Source: an uncultured Lachnospiraceae bacterium
Lineage (GTDB): Bacteria; Bacillota; Clostridia; Lachnospirales; Lachnospiraceae
Assembly: GCA_934371475.1 (NCBI GenBank)
Contig: CAKRNX010000050.1
Location: forward strand, 1-13,607
DNA: 13,607 nucleotides
Direction: 5' to 3'
This document shows, piece by piece, positions 1 through 7,865 of this stretch. The position numbers were made by a program, and so were the translations under genes. The notes under the pieces are model-generated. The model worked only from the letters and a program-made list of their open reading frames with translations. It did not search any database and was not told the origin of the DNA. Numbering within the stretch: position 1 is the first letter of the stretch; every line of letters begins with the position of its first letter.

Positions 1-1
1 T

Positions 2-811
2 GTGGGTACAGATGCCAAGATTGAAGTGCTTCTCCTGAAAAGAAAAGAGGATAATGTTTGGGAGACTCTGGTAAAACCGGGAAAGAAATGCCGGCCGGGT
101 ACGCAGATTTCTTTCGGAGACGGTCTTCTGATGGGAGAAGTGACTGATGTGGTGGAAGACGGCAACCGTCTGATCCGTTTCACCTATGAAGGAATTTTTG
201 AGGAAATTCTGGATCAGCTGGGTCAGATGCCTCTTCCTCCTTATATCACCCATCAGCTGAAAGACAAGAACCGTTATCAGACTGTCTATGCCAAATATGA
301 CGGGTCAGCGGCGGCACCTACAGCCGGACTTCATTTTACACCGCAGCTGTTGGAGCAGATCCGTGAAAAGGGTGTGAAAATCGCAGAGGTCACACTGCAC
401 GTGGGGCTTGGAACATTTCGCCCTGTAAAGGTGGACGATGTGACGCAGCATCATATGCACAGTGAGTTTTATATGATTCAGGAAGAAGCTGCCCGGCTGA
501 TTAATGATACCCGCAAAAATGGCGGACGGATTATCTCGGTGGGCACCACGAGCTGTCGGACACTGGAGTCGGCAGCGGATGAAAACGGTATGCTGCGCCC
601 CGGCAGCGGATGGACGGATATTTTTATCTATCCAGGTTATCAGTTTAAGGTTGTAGATGCACTCATCACAAATTTTCATCTGCCGGAGTCTACGCTCGTA
701 ATGCTGGTATCTGCGCTGGCGGGAAAAGAACATATTCTTGCCGCCTATGAGGAAGCAGTGAAAGAAAAATACCGTTTCTTCTCATTTGGCGATGCGATGT
801 TTATTCACTGA
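2..811 (+). CDS. queA: S-adenosylmethionine:tRNA ribosyltransferase-isomerase QueA, 5'-truncated by the window edge
   Basis: QueA transfers and isomerises the ribosyl part of S-adenosylmethionine onto 7-aminomethyl-7-deazaguanine in tRNA, giving epoxyqueuosine at the wobble base of GUN anticodons. About 269 C-terminal residues are visible; the family is usually about 340, so roughly 70 N-terminal residues lie left of the window, and the GTG at base 2 is an internal Val rather than a start. Family motifs seen are GTDAKIEVLLLKR near the left edge, YDGSAAAPTAGLHF, LHVGLGTFRPV, TTSCRTLES and a C-terminal NFHLPESTLVMLVSALAG. The frame is open to TGA at 809-811. The pathway partner queH lies downstream at 8128. 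A coupled exporter pair starts 59 bases after the stop with no clear terminator between, so read-through is possible. The identification is very secure. Confidence 0.97.
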   Translation: MGTDAKIEVLLLKRKEDNVWETLVKPGKKCRPGTQISFGDGLLMGEVTDVVEDGNRLIRFTYEGIFEEILDQLGQMPLPPYITHQLKDKNRYQTVYAKYDGSAAAPTAGLHFTPQLLEQIREKGVKIAEVTLHVGLGTFRPVKVDDVTQHHMHSEFYMIQEEAARLINDTRKNGGRIISVGTTSCRTLESAADENGMLRPGSGWTDIFIYPGYQFKVVDALITNFHLPESTLVMLVSALAGKEHILAAYEEAVKEKYRFFSFGDAMFIH

Positions 812-844
812 CAAATGCATAATTCAGAACAGATTTTTTAACAC

Positions 845-856
845 ATGTCAGGACAT
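845..856. promoter_or_regulatory. Short inverted repeat ATGTC-AG-GACAT before the exporter genes
   Basis: Perfect 5-bp arms separated by two bases lie 14 bases before the TTG start of the first exporter subunit and touch its ribosome binding site. Such a dyad could be a small operator or an RNA hairpin limiting translation, but arms this short occur often by chance. No convincing -35/-10 pair was found in the 59-base gap. Confidence 0.22.
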
Positions 857-870
857 TTGGAGGTTTCATT

Positions 871-2604
871 TTGCGCAAATTATTAATTTATATGAAGTCC
901 TATAAAAAGGAATGTGTGCTGGCTCCGCTGTTTAAAATGCTGGAGGCTTCTTTTGAACTGTTTGTACCTCTGGTAGTTGCGGCCATCATTGACAGAGGCA
1001 TCGGCAACAATAACCGGATCTACATCTATCAGATGGGATTTCTTCTGGTGGCGCTGGGACTGATCGGGCTGCTGTGTTCCGTAACAGCGCAGTATTTTTC
1101 AGCGAAGGCTGCCGTAGGGTTCGTAACCAAAATCAAGAGTGCTCTGTTTGGACATATTCAGGGACTTTCCTATACTGAGATTGATGTACTTGGCACATCC
1201 GCCATGATTACACGGATGACCAGCGATATGAATCAGGTACAGAACGGAGTGAACCTGACGCTTCGCCTGCTGCTGCGCTCGCCTTTTGTGGTTTTTGGAG
1301 CCATGCTCATGGCGTTTACTGTCAACGCAAGAGCGGCACTGGTATTTGTTGTGATTATTCCGCTGCTGTGTGTCGTGGTGTTCGGCATTATGCTGTTTAA
1401 CATTCCCATGTACAAAAAAGTGCAGAATCGCCTGGACAGAGTGCTGGGCAGTACAAGAGAAAACCTGACCGGCGCTCGGGTTATTCGTGCATTTAACCAG
1501 CAGGAAGACGAGATTGAAAAATACAAAGAGAGCACAGAAGCACTCAACAAGATACAGCTGTTTGCCGGAAAAGTTTCCGCACTGATGAATCCGGTGACTT
1601 ATATTATCATCAACGGCGGCATTGTGGCGCTGATCTGGAGCGGTGCGTTTCAGGTTGATACAGGCTCCATTACACAGGGAGAACTGACGGCACTGATCAA
1701 CTATATGTCACAGATCCTGGTTGAACTGATCAAGATGGCCAATCTGATTATCTCCATTACAAAGGCAGTGGCCTGCGGCAACCGGATCCAGTCTGTATTT
1801 GAGATCGATTCGAGTATGAGCTATGGTTCCAGGGAGGAGGCTGCGTCCGTGCATGATGTGCCCGTTGTGGAGTTTTCCCACGTAAGTCTGAAATACAGGG
1901 ATGCAGGTGATGAGTCGATTTCCGATCTCAGTTTTACAGCAAAGCACGGGGAGACGATCGGCATTATCGGCGGCACAGGAGCCGGCAAGTCGTCTCTTGT
2001 CAATATGATCCCCCGTTTTTATGATGCGACGGCCGGGGAAGTGCGTCTGAACGGTTATCCGATCGGGGAGTATACACAGGAGGCCCTGAACCGGATGGTC
2101 GGTGTTGTGCCACAGAAAGCAGTGCTGTTTGCCGGTACGATTGAAGAGAACCTGCGCTGGGGAGATAAAAATGCAACAGAAGAGCAGATCCGGCAGGCAC
2201 TTGAGATTTCTCAGGCAAAAGAGTTTGTAGATGCCAAGGAAAAGGGCCTTCAGACCATGTTGGAACAGGGGGGCAAGAATCTTTCCGGCGGACAGAGGCA
2301 GAGACTGACGATTGCCCGGGCACTGACCGGCCATCCGCAGATTCTGATTCTTGATGACAGCGCTTCCGCACTGGATTTTGCTACGGATGCAAAGCTGCGC
2401 AGGGCAATCCGGGATATGCCGGACAATCCTACCGTGTTTATCGTATCTCAGAGGACTTCTTCCATCCAGTATGCAGACCAGATTATTGTGCTGGATGACG
2501 GAGCTGCCGTGGGCATCGGCACGCATGAGGAATTACTGAAAAACTGCGAGGTTTACCAGGAGATCTATTATTCACAATTTCCGAAAGAAGGTGCGGCACA
2601 ATGA
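871..2604 (+). CDS. ABC exporter half-transporter, degenerate-site subunit of a heterodimer
   Basis: A 577-residue protein with an N-terminal six-helix ABC exporter membrane domain (about residues 15-300) and a C-terminal ATPase domain. Visible motifs are Walker A GGTGAGKSS (367-375, Lys373), signature LSGGQ (471-475) and Walker B ILILD ending at Asp495. The next residue, normally the catalytic Glu, is Asp496, and the switch-loop His is replaced by Gln527 (VSQRT). This is the known pattern of the subunit carrying the non-hydrolysing site in heterodimeric exporters such as TM287/288 or BmrCD. The start is TTG at 871 because TTTGGAGG (856-863) is well placed before it; an in-frame ATG at 892 lacks such a site. 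The stop overlaps the partner gene as ATGA, indicating translational coupling. The substrate (drug, lipid or peptide) cannot be told from sequence. Confidence 0.93.
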   Translation: MRKLLIYMKSYKKECVLAPLFKMLEASFELFVPLVVAAIIDRGIGNNNRIYIYQMGFLLVALGLIGLLCSVTAQYFSAKAAVGFVTKIKSALFGHIQGLSYTEIDVLGTSAMITRMTSDMNQVQNGVNLTLRLLLRSPFVVFGAMLMAFTVNARAALVFVVIIPLLCVVVFGIMLFNIPMYKKVQNRLDRVLGSTRENLTGARVIRAFNQQEDEIEKYKESTEALNKIQLFAGKVSALMNPVTYIIINGGIVALIWSGAFQVDTGSITQGELTALINYMSQILVELIKMANLIISITKAVACGNRIQSVFEIDSSMSYGSREEAASVHDVPVVEFSHVSLKYRDAGDESISDLSFTAKHGETIGIIGGTGAGKSSLVNMIPRFYDATAGEVRLNGYPIGEYTQEALNRMVGVVPQKAVLFAGTIEENLRWGDKNATEEQIRQALEISQAKEFVDAKEKGLQTMLEQGGKNLSGGQRQRLTIARALTGHPQILILDDSASALDFATDAKLRRAIRDMPDNPTVFIVSQRTSSIQYADQIIVLDDGAAVGIGTHEELLKNCEVYQEIYYSQFPKEGAAQ

Positions 2605-4367
2605 GCAGAAAAAGAGATCAGAAAGAATCACAGAAGCAGATAAAAACACTGAAAAAAGTGCTGAGCTATATCAGGCATTACCGTCTCTATCTTGTACTGT
2701 CTGTGCTGTGTGCCGCTGTGTCTGTAGTGCTGACACTGTACAATCCGATCCTGATCGGGGATGCGGTAGATGAGATTGTAGGAAAGGGAAATGTCAATTT
2801 TGCTGCGGTGCTGTCAATTCTTGAGAAGATGGCAGTGCTGATCCTGCTTACCGGAGTGGTTCAGTGGCTGATGAATGTATGCAACAATAAAATCAGCTAC
2901 AACGTGATCCGCGATATGCGTCAGGATGCCTTTAACCGGATTCAGATTCTGCCGTTTCAGTATATAGACAGCCATCCATATGGCGAGGTAGTCAGCAGAA
3001 TTATCGCCGATGTGGATCAGTTCTCGGACGGTCTCCTGATGGGATTTACCCAGCTTTTTACAGGGGTGATTACCATTGCAGGAACACTGCTTTTTATGCT
3101 GACGATCAGTCCGCTGATTACGGTAGTGGTCATTGTTCTTACCCCACTTTCTCTGCTGGTGGCTGCATTTATCGCAGGACGTACCTACAGTATGTTCCGA
3201 AAACAGTCTGAGACAAGGGGAGAGCAGACAGCGCTAATTGATGAAATGATCGGCAACCAGAAAATTGTGCGGGCATTTGGCTATGAAGAGGAAGCGCAGG
3301 ATCGTTTTGACGAGATCAACGGACGACTTCAGGACTGTTCCATGAAAGCAACATTTTATTCTTCTCTCACAAACCCGTGTACCCGTTTTGTCAATTCCAT
3401 GGTATACGCAGCAGTGGGTGTGTTCGGAGCACTCCAGGCAGTCCGCGGACGGATTTCTGTCGGACAGCTGATATCATTTTTAAGCTATGCCAACCAGTAT
3501 ACGAAACCATTTAATGAGATTTCAGGAGTCGTGACGGAGCTGCAGAACGCGCTTGCATGTGCGGCTCGGGTGCTGGAACTGATTGAAGAGACGCCTGAAA
3601 TCCCGGATCAGGAGGACGCAGTCATTATGACAGATCCGGATGGAAGCGTGAATGCCGACCATGTGTATTTTTCCTATCTGCCGGATCAGAAACTGATTGA
3701 AGATTTTAATCTGAAAGTAAAGCCGGGACAGAGAATTGCCATTGTAGGACCTACCGGCTGCGGAAAATCGACTCTGATCAATCTGTTGATGCGTTTTTAC
3801 GATGTCAAACAGGGATCCATCAGCGTGTCAGGTGTGGATGTGAGAGATATGACCAGACATTCCCTGCGGGCCGGCTACGGAATGGTGCTTCAGGAGACCT
3901 GGCTGCGCTCGGGAACGATACGGGAGAATATCAGTATGGGCAAGCCTCATGCAACGGAGGAAGAGATCATTGCGGCTGCAAAGGCTTCCCATGCGCACAG
4001 CTTTATCAAACGTCTTCCGAACGGATATGATACGGTAATTACAGAAGATGGGGGAAGCCTCTCCCAGGGACAGAAGCAGCTGCTGTGTATTACGAGAGTT
4101 ATGCTGTGTCTTCCACCCATGCTGATTCTGGACGAGGCTACTTCTTCTATCGATACAAGAACGGAGATCCGGATCCAGAAAGCATTCGCAACGATGATGG
4201 AGGGACGCACGAGCTTTATTGTGGCGCACCGCCTTTCCACAATTCGCGAGGCAGATCTGATCCTGGTTATGAAAGAAGGCCGGATTATTGAGCAGGGTAC
4301 CCATGAAACACTGATGAAACAGAATGGATTTTATGCAGGACTTTACAACAGCCAGTTTTCGCATTAA
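2601..4367 (+). CDS. ABC exporter half-transporter, catalytic subunit of the heterodimer
   Basis: A 588-residue partner of the preceding gene, starting inside its stop codon (ATGA at 2601-2604). It has an N-terminal exporter membrane domain with six predicted helices (about residues 25-320) and a C-terminal ATPase. Walker A is GPTGCGKST (383-391, Lys389), Walker B MLILD ends at Asp511 followed by the canonical catalytic Glu512, and switch His543 is present (VAHRLST). Its signature, however, is LSQGQ (487-491) instead of LSGGQ. The deviant signature faces the degenerate Walker site of the partner, and the partner's intact LSGGQ faces this subunit's complete catalytic site. That leaves one active and one inactive ATP site, as in TM287/288-type multidrug exporters. 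Function as a multidrug or lipid exporter is inferred from the family; no specificity-determining neighbour is present. Confidence 0.94.
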   Translation: MSRKRDQKESQKQIKTLKKVLSYIRHYRLYLVLSVLCAAVSVVLTLYNPILIGDAVDEIVGKGNVNFAAVLSILEKMAVLILLTGVVQWLMNVCNNKISYNVIRDMRQDAFNRIQILPFQYIDSHPYGEVVSRIIADVDQFSDGLLMGFTQLFTGVITIAGTLLFMLTISPLITVVVIVLTPLSLLVAAFIAGRTYSMFRKQSETRGEQTALIDEMIGNQKIVRAFGYEEEAQDRFDEINGRLQDCSMKATFYSSLTNPCTRFVNSMVYAAVGVFGALQAVRGRISVGQLISFLSYANQYTKPFNEISGVVTELQNALACAARVLELIEETPEIPDQEDAVIMTDPDGSVNADHVYFSYLPDQKLIEDFNLKVKPGQRIAIVGPTGCGKSTLINLLMRFYDVKQGSISVSGVDVRDMTRHSLRAGYGMVLQETWLRSGTIRENISMGKPHATEEEIIAAAKASHAHSFIKRLPNGYDTVITEDGGSLSQGQKQLLCITRVMLCLPPMLILDEATSSIDTRTEIRIQKAFATMMEGRTSFIVAHRLSTIREADLILVMKEGRIIEQGTHETLMKQNGFYAGLYNSQFSH

Positions 4368-4408
4368 AATAGAGAGCATACAGCATAACGGAAGGAGTAA
4401 AACCAAAC

Positions 4409-5635
4409 ATGAAAAAAAAGCAGTATTTGGCCTGGTTTCTGGCGGCAGCGGTTATGACGGGCATGAGTACCGTACCGGCTGCGGCAGAAGAATTACAGCA
4501 AATGTCAGCGGAAAGTTCAGCTGACGAGACCGCAGAGGTACATGAGGATGACTCCGATGCCGTACTGAGCGATACTGTGGTTGCAGACCCTGCGGATGAG
4601 ACAGAGACTGATTCCGGAGACAATTCCTCTCAGACAGAGGGACCAGACACGGACAGTGATACAGATGCGCCTGTTTCCAACGAGGAGGCGTTTGATGATC
4701 TGATCCTGGAAGATGAAAATGGCGTGATGGAGGAGGATGACGGTTCCACATCCGGGCCGGAAGCAGGAAAAGGGACCGGCAATACCGGTAATACTGATAC
4801 GGGACTGGGCGAACTGGAAGAGATCACCGATGTAGCGAAGCAGACAGGACAGTACCTGGAAGATATCAACATCACAGTAGAAAAAGAAGAAGTAACCAAC
4901 TGGGGAGAGAGTCTGATTACATTTCAGGCATATCCTGTGGGCGATCTGTCAGAGAATGAGGCAAGAGTATATGAATTTCTGCGTGAGGAACTGGGGCTGA
5001 ATAAGGCAGCTGCCAGCGGCGTGATGGCCAATATTCTTTGTGAGTCGGCGTTCTCCTCTGTGGCAGTAGGTGACAGTGGAACAAGCTACGGTCTCTGTCA
5101 GTGGCATGCGGGACGTTTTTCCAACCTGGTGAACTGGTGTATCGCGTCCGGATACGATTATCATCTGGTAGAGGGACAGCTTCACTATCTTCAGGCTGAG
5201 CTGGAGAGCGGGTACCGCGGAGTATATGATTATCTTCTGAATGTGCCTGACACGGCAAGAGGCGCCTACCAGGCGGGATATTACTGGTGTATGCATTTCG
5301 AGATGCCTAATGATACTGTCAGTCGTTCTCTGCAGCGTGGAAAGATTGCCATGAACAATTATTATACGGCAGACCTGGATACACTGAAGGAAGAGGGACT
5401 TTCCGAGGCGGGCAAGCGCCGCCAGGAGCTTCTGGAGCAGCTGTTTGCCAGCACGCAGAAAGATCCTTCCCGAAGCATGGAGCAGATCACCAGCTTCTGT
5501 ATGTATGGGACGCTGACGATCCCGGATGAGACAGAGATGACGGATGCGGAGGAGGAGATCCCTCTGGCAGCTGTGCCCCTGACACTGACAGAACCCATGC
5601 TGAATGACGCTCCTGGCAGCAACACTGCTATATGA
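4409..5635 (+). CDS. Secreted phage-tail-lysozyme-like (Phage_lysozyme2) protein with acidic linker
   Basis: A 408-residue protein with a clear Sec signal peptide: MKKK, a hydrophobic stretch at 8-20, and a likely signal peptidase I cut after Ala26 (VPAAA-EE). Residues 27-135 are low-complexity, rich in Asp, Glu, Ser, Thr and Gly. The folded part, about 180-320, resembles the phage tail lysozyme family: NEARVYEFLREELGL, then GVMANILCESAF with candidate catalytic Glu212, then GTSYGLCQWH (224-233) and repeated aromatic Trp/Tyr residues. The domain holds several cysteines (211, 230, 244, 294). The C-terminal 60 residues (after about 345) are again acidic, with no LPXTG anchor or SH3/LysM repeats recognised. 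The expected role is peptidoglycan cleavage outside the membrane, in wall remodelling or attack on other cells. AAGGAG (4392-4397) sets the start. It follows the exporter pair by 41 bases and probably shares its transcript. Confidence 0.8.
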   Translation: MKKKQYLAWFLAAAVMTGMSTVPAAAEELQQMSAESSADETAEVHEDDSDAVLSDTVVADPADETETDSGDNSSQTEGPDTDSDTDAPVSNEEAFDDLILEDENGVMEEDDGSTSGPEAGKGTGNTGNTDTGLGELEEITDVAKQTGQYLEDINITVEKEEVTNWGESLITFQAYPVGDLSENEARVYEFLREELGLNKAAASGVMANILCESAFSSVAVGDSGTSYGLCQWHAGRFSNLVNWCIASGYDYHLVEGQLHYLQAELESGYRGVYDYLLNVPDTARGAYQAGYYWCMHFEMPNDTVSRSLQRGKIAMNNYYTADLDTLKEEGLSEAGKRRQELLEQLFASTQKDPSRSMEQITSFCMYGTLTIPDETEMTDAEEEIPLAAVPLTLTEPMLNDAPGSNTAI

Positions 5636-5682
5636 CGATGGTGGTACTATCAGAAAATATTTAGAGATTAGGAAACGATAAT

Positions 5683-6123
5683 ATGATTATACAGATTAAG
5701 AAACTGAATCCGAAGGCATTGCTGCCTTCTTCCGGATCAGCAAAAGCGGCAGGATATGACCTGTACGCCTGTCCGGATACGGAGACAATCACGGTTGCAC
5801 CTCATGCGACGGTAATGGTCGGCACAGGGCTGGCTGCAGAGATTCCTGATGGATATTTTGGCGGGATCTTTGCCCGGAGCGGCCTGGCTGCCAAACAGGG
5901 GCTGCGCCCGGCCAACTGTGTGGGCGTGGTAGATGCGGATTACCGCGGAGAGCTGAAAGTAGCTCTTCACAATGATACAGATGAGCCGCGCATCATAGAG
6001 GCCGGGGAACGGATTGCCCAGCTGGTGGTACTTCCTTTTCTTCCTCTGGAATTTCAGCTGACAGACGAGCTGGATGAGACAGAGCGAGGGGAAGGCGGGT
6101 TTGGCCATACCGGCAGAAAATAA
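5683..6123 (+). CDS. dut: dUTP diphosphatase (dUTPase), trimeric type
   Basis: A 146-residue enzyme hydrolysing dUTP to dUMP and pyrophosphate, keeping uracil out of DNA and feeding thymidylate synthesis in the cytoplasm. All five trimeric-dUTPase motifs are in order: AAGYDLYA (22-29), FARSGLA (63-69), GVVDADYRGE (81-90) with catalytic-type Asp84 and substrate-stacking Tyr87, GERIAQLV (108-115), and the C-terminal flexible arm RGEGGFGHTG (135-144). In the arm the usual Ser of GGFGSTG is His. The length is typical. The start ATG has only a modest Shine-Dalgarno (AGGAAA, about 5670-5675). It lies 47 bases after the lysozyme gene with no terminator between, and an intrinsic terminator follows it, so it may be the last gene of the left-hand transcript. 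Confidence 0.96.
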   Translation: MIIQIKKLNPKALLPSSGSAKAAGYDLYACPDTETITVAPHATVMVGTGLAAEIPDGYFGGIFARSGLAAKQGLRPANCVGVVDADYRGELKVALHNDTDEPRIIEAGERIAQLVVLPFLPLEFQLTDELDETERGEGGFGHTGRK

Positions 6124-6132
6124 AATGATAAT

Positions 6133-6167
6133 GGGGTCTGTGGTATTAATGTTAGCAGACTCCTTTT
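6133..6167 (+). terminator. Intrinsic terminator after dut
   Basis: GGGGTCTG (6133-6140) pairs with CAGACTCC (6156-6163) as 8 bp with one G-U, and TTTTAT follows immediately. It sits 10 bases after the dut stop. Read on the minus strand the same stem is followed by a looser T-rich run, so it could also weakly stop the convergent permease transcript. Confidence 0.75.
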
Positions 6168-6199
6168 ATATTTCACAGGAAAGTCAGTGGTCCGCGGGA

Positions 6200-6217
6200 T
6201 GTGCGAAGCACACTTTT
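6200..6217 (+). terminator. Small hairpin between convergent genes, possible second terminator
   Basis: TGTGC-GAA-GCACA (6200-6212) is a perfect 5-bp stem with a three-base loop, followed on the + strand by CTTTT. It lies 7 bases beyond the stop of the minus-strand permease gene. On the minus strand it lacks a T-run. It may be a backup terminator for dut or a 3'-end stem for the permease mRNA. The rest of the 100-base gap between dut and the permease gene shows nothing else. Confidence 0.4.
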
Positions 6218-6223
6218 GCCCTA

Positions 6224-7057
6224 TCATATGTGAGAGGATTTTCGTCTCACAGGAAGAGTTCTCGTTCCGCTTAGGTATCGTTTTTCCGCTGCTCCCAGTA
6301 TCAGATACAGCAGCAGCGAGATACCGCACAGGATCACAATACTGGTAATGACCAGATTCAGCTGAAATGTCTGACTGCCGTAGATAATCAGATAGCCCAG
6401 TCCCATTCTGGAACCGATAAACTCCCCGATGATAACACCTACAAGGCACAGTCCGATATTTACTTTGAGAATACTGACAAAGAGCGGCACGGTGCCTGGC
6501 AGAATAATCCTAAATAATACATCTTTTCTGTTTCCGCGCAGCGTATAGATCAGCTTGATCTTCTCGGGATCTGTTTCCTGAAATCCGGTATAGAGGTTCA
6601 GGATCATTCCAAATACCGCGACGGAGATGCCGGACACTATGATTGTGCGTATATTGGCGCCCAGCCATACGATCAGAAGAGGCGCGAGGGCAGACTTTGG
6701 CAGGCTGTTCAGGATGACAAGGTACGGTTCCAGGATCTGAGCGGCAGATCGGAAATACCACAGGATGACGGAAACACTCAAACCTATGATGATAGTAAGG
6801 AAAAAACTGATCAGTGTCTCGAGCAGAGTCACGCCGCTGTGGAGAAAAAGGCTTTTATCGACGGCCATATCGGCCGCGGTATGTGCAACACGTCCTGGAC
6901 TGGAAAAAATAAATGCATCAATCCATCCAAGCCTTGCGGCAGTCTCCCAGAATATCAGAAACAGAAAAAACAGAGAAAACTGGGTAATCCGGATCAGATA
7001 ATGCCGGTGTTTCTGCCGCTTCAGATACTGCTGATGGGCGCTGGAAATTCCTGGCAT
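6224..7057 (-). CDS. ABC importer permease, NitT/TauT (SsuC/TauC/ThiX-like) family
   Basis: A 277-residue integral membrane protein of the binding-protein-dependent transport family used for nitrate, sulfonates, taurine or thiamine precursors. It has a cytoplasmic basic N-terminus, helices at about 25-40, 78-100, 125-155, 190-212 and 232-255, and the EAA-type loop contacting the ATPase near 171-188 (LRGNRKDVLFRIILPG). The start chosen is the ATG at 7055-7057, since AAGGAG (7066-7071) lies 8 bases before it; the in-frame ATG at 7073-7075 has no such site. It overlaps the ATPase gene by 37 bases, so translation is probably coupled. It is convergent with dut. No substrate-binding protein gene follows, so the solute cannot be assigned. 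Confidence 0.9.
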   Translation of the reverse strand: MPGISSAHQQYLKRQKHRHYLIRITQFSLFFLFLIFWETAARLGWIDAFIFSSPGRVAHTAADMAVDKSLFLHSGVTLLETLISFFLTIIIGLSVSVILWYFRSAAQILEPYLVILNSLPKSALAPLLIVWLGANIRTIIVSGISVAVFGMILNLYTGFQETDPEKIKLIYTLRGNRKDVLFRIILPGTVPLFVSILKVNIGLCLVGVIIGEFIGSRMGLGYLIIYGSQTFQLNLVITSIVILCGISLLLYLILGAAEKRYLSGTRTLPVRRKSSHI

Positions 7058-7815
7058 GATTTCAGCTCCTTCCATATCATATTGAAATATTCCTTGAATT
7101 CCGGTGCATTTCTGGAGGCGAGCGGAGTACGCGTTTCCAACGACAGTGTTACCGGGATTATTTTTTTGATAAAAGCAGGTCTGGCGCTTAGCACAAGGAT
7201 CCGATCTGCCACACTGATTGCCTCGGAGAGATCGTGTGTAACGAGAAGAGCTGTCTTGTGTTCTTTTTTGATGATCTGGTAAATATCGTCGCAGACAGAG
7301 ATTCTGGTCAGATAATCGAGTGCGGAAAAAGGCTCATCCAGCAACAGCAGCGGCGGATCCAGCGCTAGTGTGCGGATCAGTGCGGCTCGCTGGCGCATTC
7401 CGCCCGAGAGCTGACTGGGACGGGCATCCCGGAAGGCATCCAGCCCGTAATCTTTCAGCATCTGCTCAATGCGGAGTCGGTTCGGCACTGTCATCTGATG
7501 ACAGATCTCCAGCCCCAGCGTAACATTCTGACAGACTGTTCTCCATTCCAGAAGATGATCTTTCTGAAGCATATATCCCACAGCGGTTCTGCTCTGGCGG
7601 ATTGGTTTTCCGTCAAGAAGGATTTCGCCCTTTTCGGGGAGCAGGAGTCCTGCAATTAAAGAAAGCAGCGTAGATTTACCACAGCCGCTGGGTCCGACAA
7701 TCGCAATAAATTCCCCTTCATAGATCTGAAAAGAGAGATCTGATAAGGCGTAGGTTTCACCGTTGATGCTGTGATAGGCATAGGAAAGATGAGTTACCTC
7801 CAGCAGCGATTTCAC
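7021..7815 (-). CDS. ABC importer ATPase, NitT/TauT (SsuB/TauB-like) family
   Basis: A 264-residue cytoplasmic ATPase that powers the adjacent permease. All ABC motifs are present and canonical: Walker A GPSGCGKST (41-49), Q-loop Gln84 (YMLQKDHLLEW), signature LSGGM (136-140), Walker B LLLLD with Asp160 and catalytic Glu161, D-loop SALD, and switch His194 (VTHDLSEA). The order MLQKDHLLEWRTV and RQRAALIRTL is typical of COG1116. The start is GTG at 7815, preceded by AAGGAGG (7822-7828) with 6-base spacing. It is the first gene of a two-gene minus-strand operon and has a promoter immediately upstream. The expected third partner, a secreted solute-binding lipoprotein, is absent from this window. 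Confidence 0.94.
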   Translation of the reverse strand: MKSLLEVTHLSYAYHSINGETYALSDLSFQIYEGEFIAIVGPSGCGKSTLLSLIAGLLLPEKGEILLDGKPIRQSRTAVGYMLQKDHLLEWRTVCQNVTLGLEICHQMTVPNRLRIEQMLKDYGLDAFRDARPSQLSGGMRQRAALIRTLALDPPLLLLDEPFSALDYLTRISVCDDIYQIIKKEHKTALLVTHDLSEAISVADRILVLSARPAFIKKIIPVTLSLETRTPLASRNAPEFKEYFNMIWKELKSCQEFPAPISSI

Positions 7816-7836
7816 AAAGGGCCTCCTTTAGCCGTA

Positions 7837-7865
7837 TTTATATCCTATCTTATGAAAAATGTCAG
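7837..7865 (-). promoter_or_regulatory. Promoter of the minus-strand importer operon
   Basis: Read on the minus strand: -35 CTGACA (7860-7865), 17-base spacer, -10 TATAAA (7837-7842), each 5 of 6 to the sigma-A consensus. Transcription would start near 7830, leaving a leader of about 15 bases that carries the AAGGAGG ribosome site. I see no room for a riboswitch between this promoter and the ATPase start. Confidence 0.72.

Noticed and set aside
807..836. CTGACA at the queA end as a -35 box for the exporter genes
   Set aside because: No acceptable -10 hexamer lies 16-18 bases downstream.
1708..2526. Long open frame of 272 codons on the minus strand under the first exporter gene
   Set aside because: It lies antisense to the conserved ATPase domain, has an atypical Cys/His/Arg-rich composition and no family resemblance; it is a codon-bias shadow.
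3828..4406. Minus-strand open frame of 192 codons under the second exporter gene
   Set aside because: It is antisense to Walker and signature motifs that are clearly coding on the + strand, with no recognisable domain and no ribosome site.
6074..6274. Small + strand open frame of 66 codons after dut
   Set aside because: It begins inside dut in another frame, runs through the dut terminator and into the opposite-strand permease gene; no ribosome site was found.
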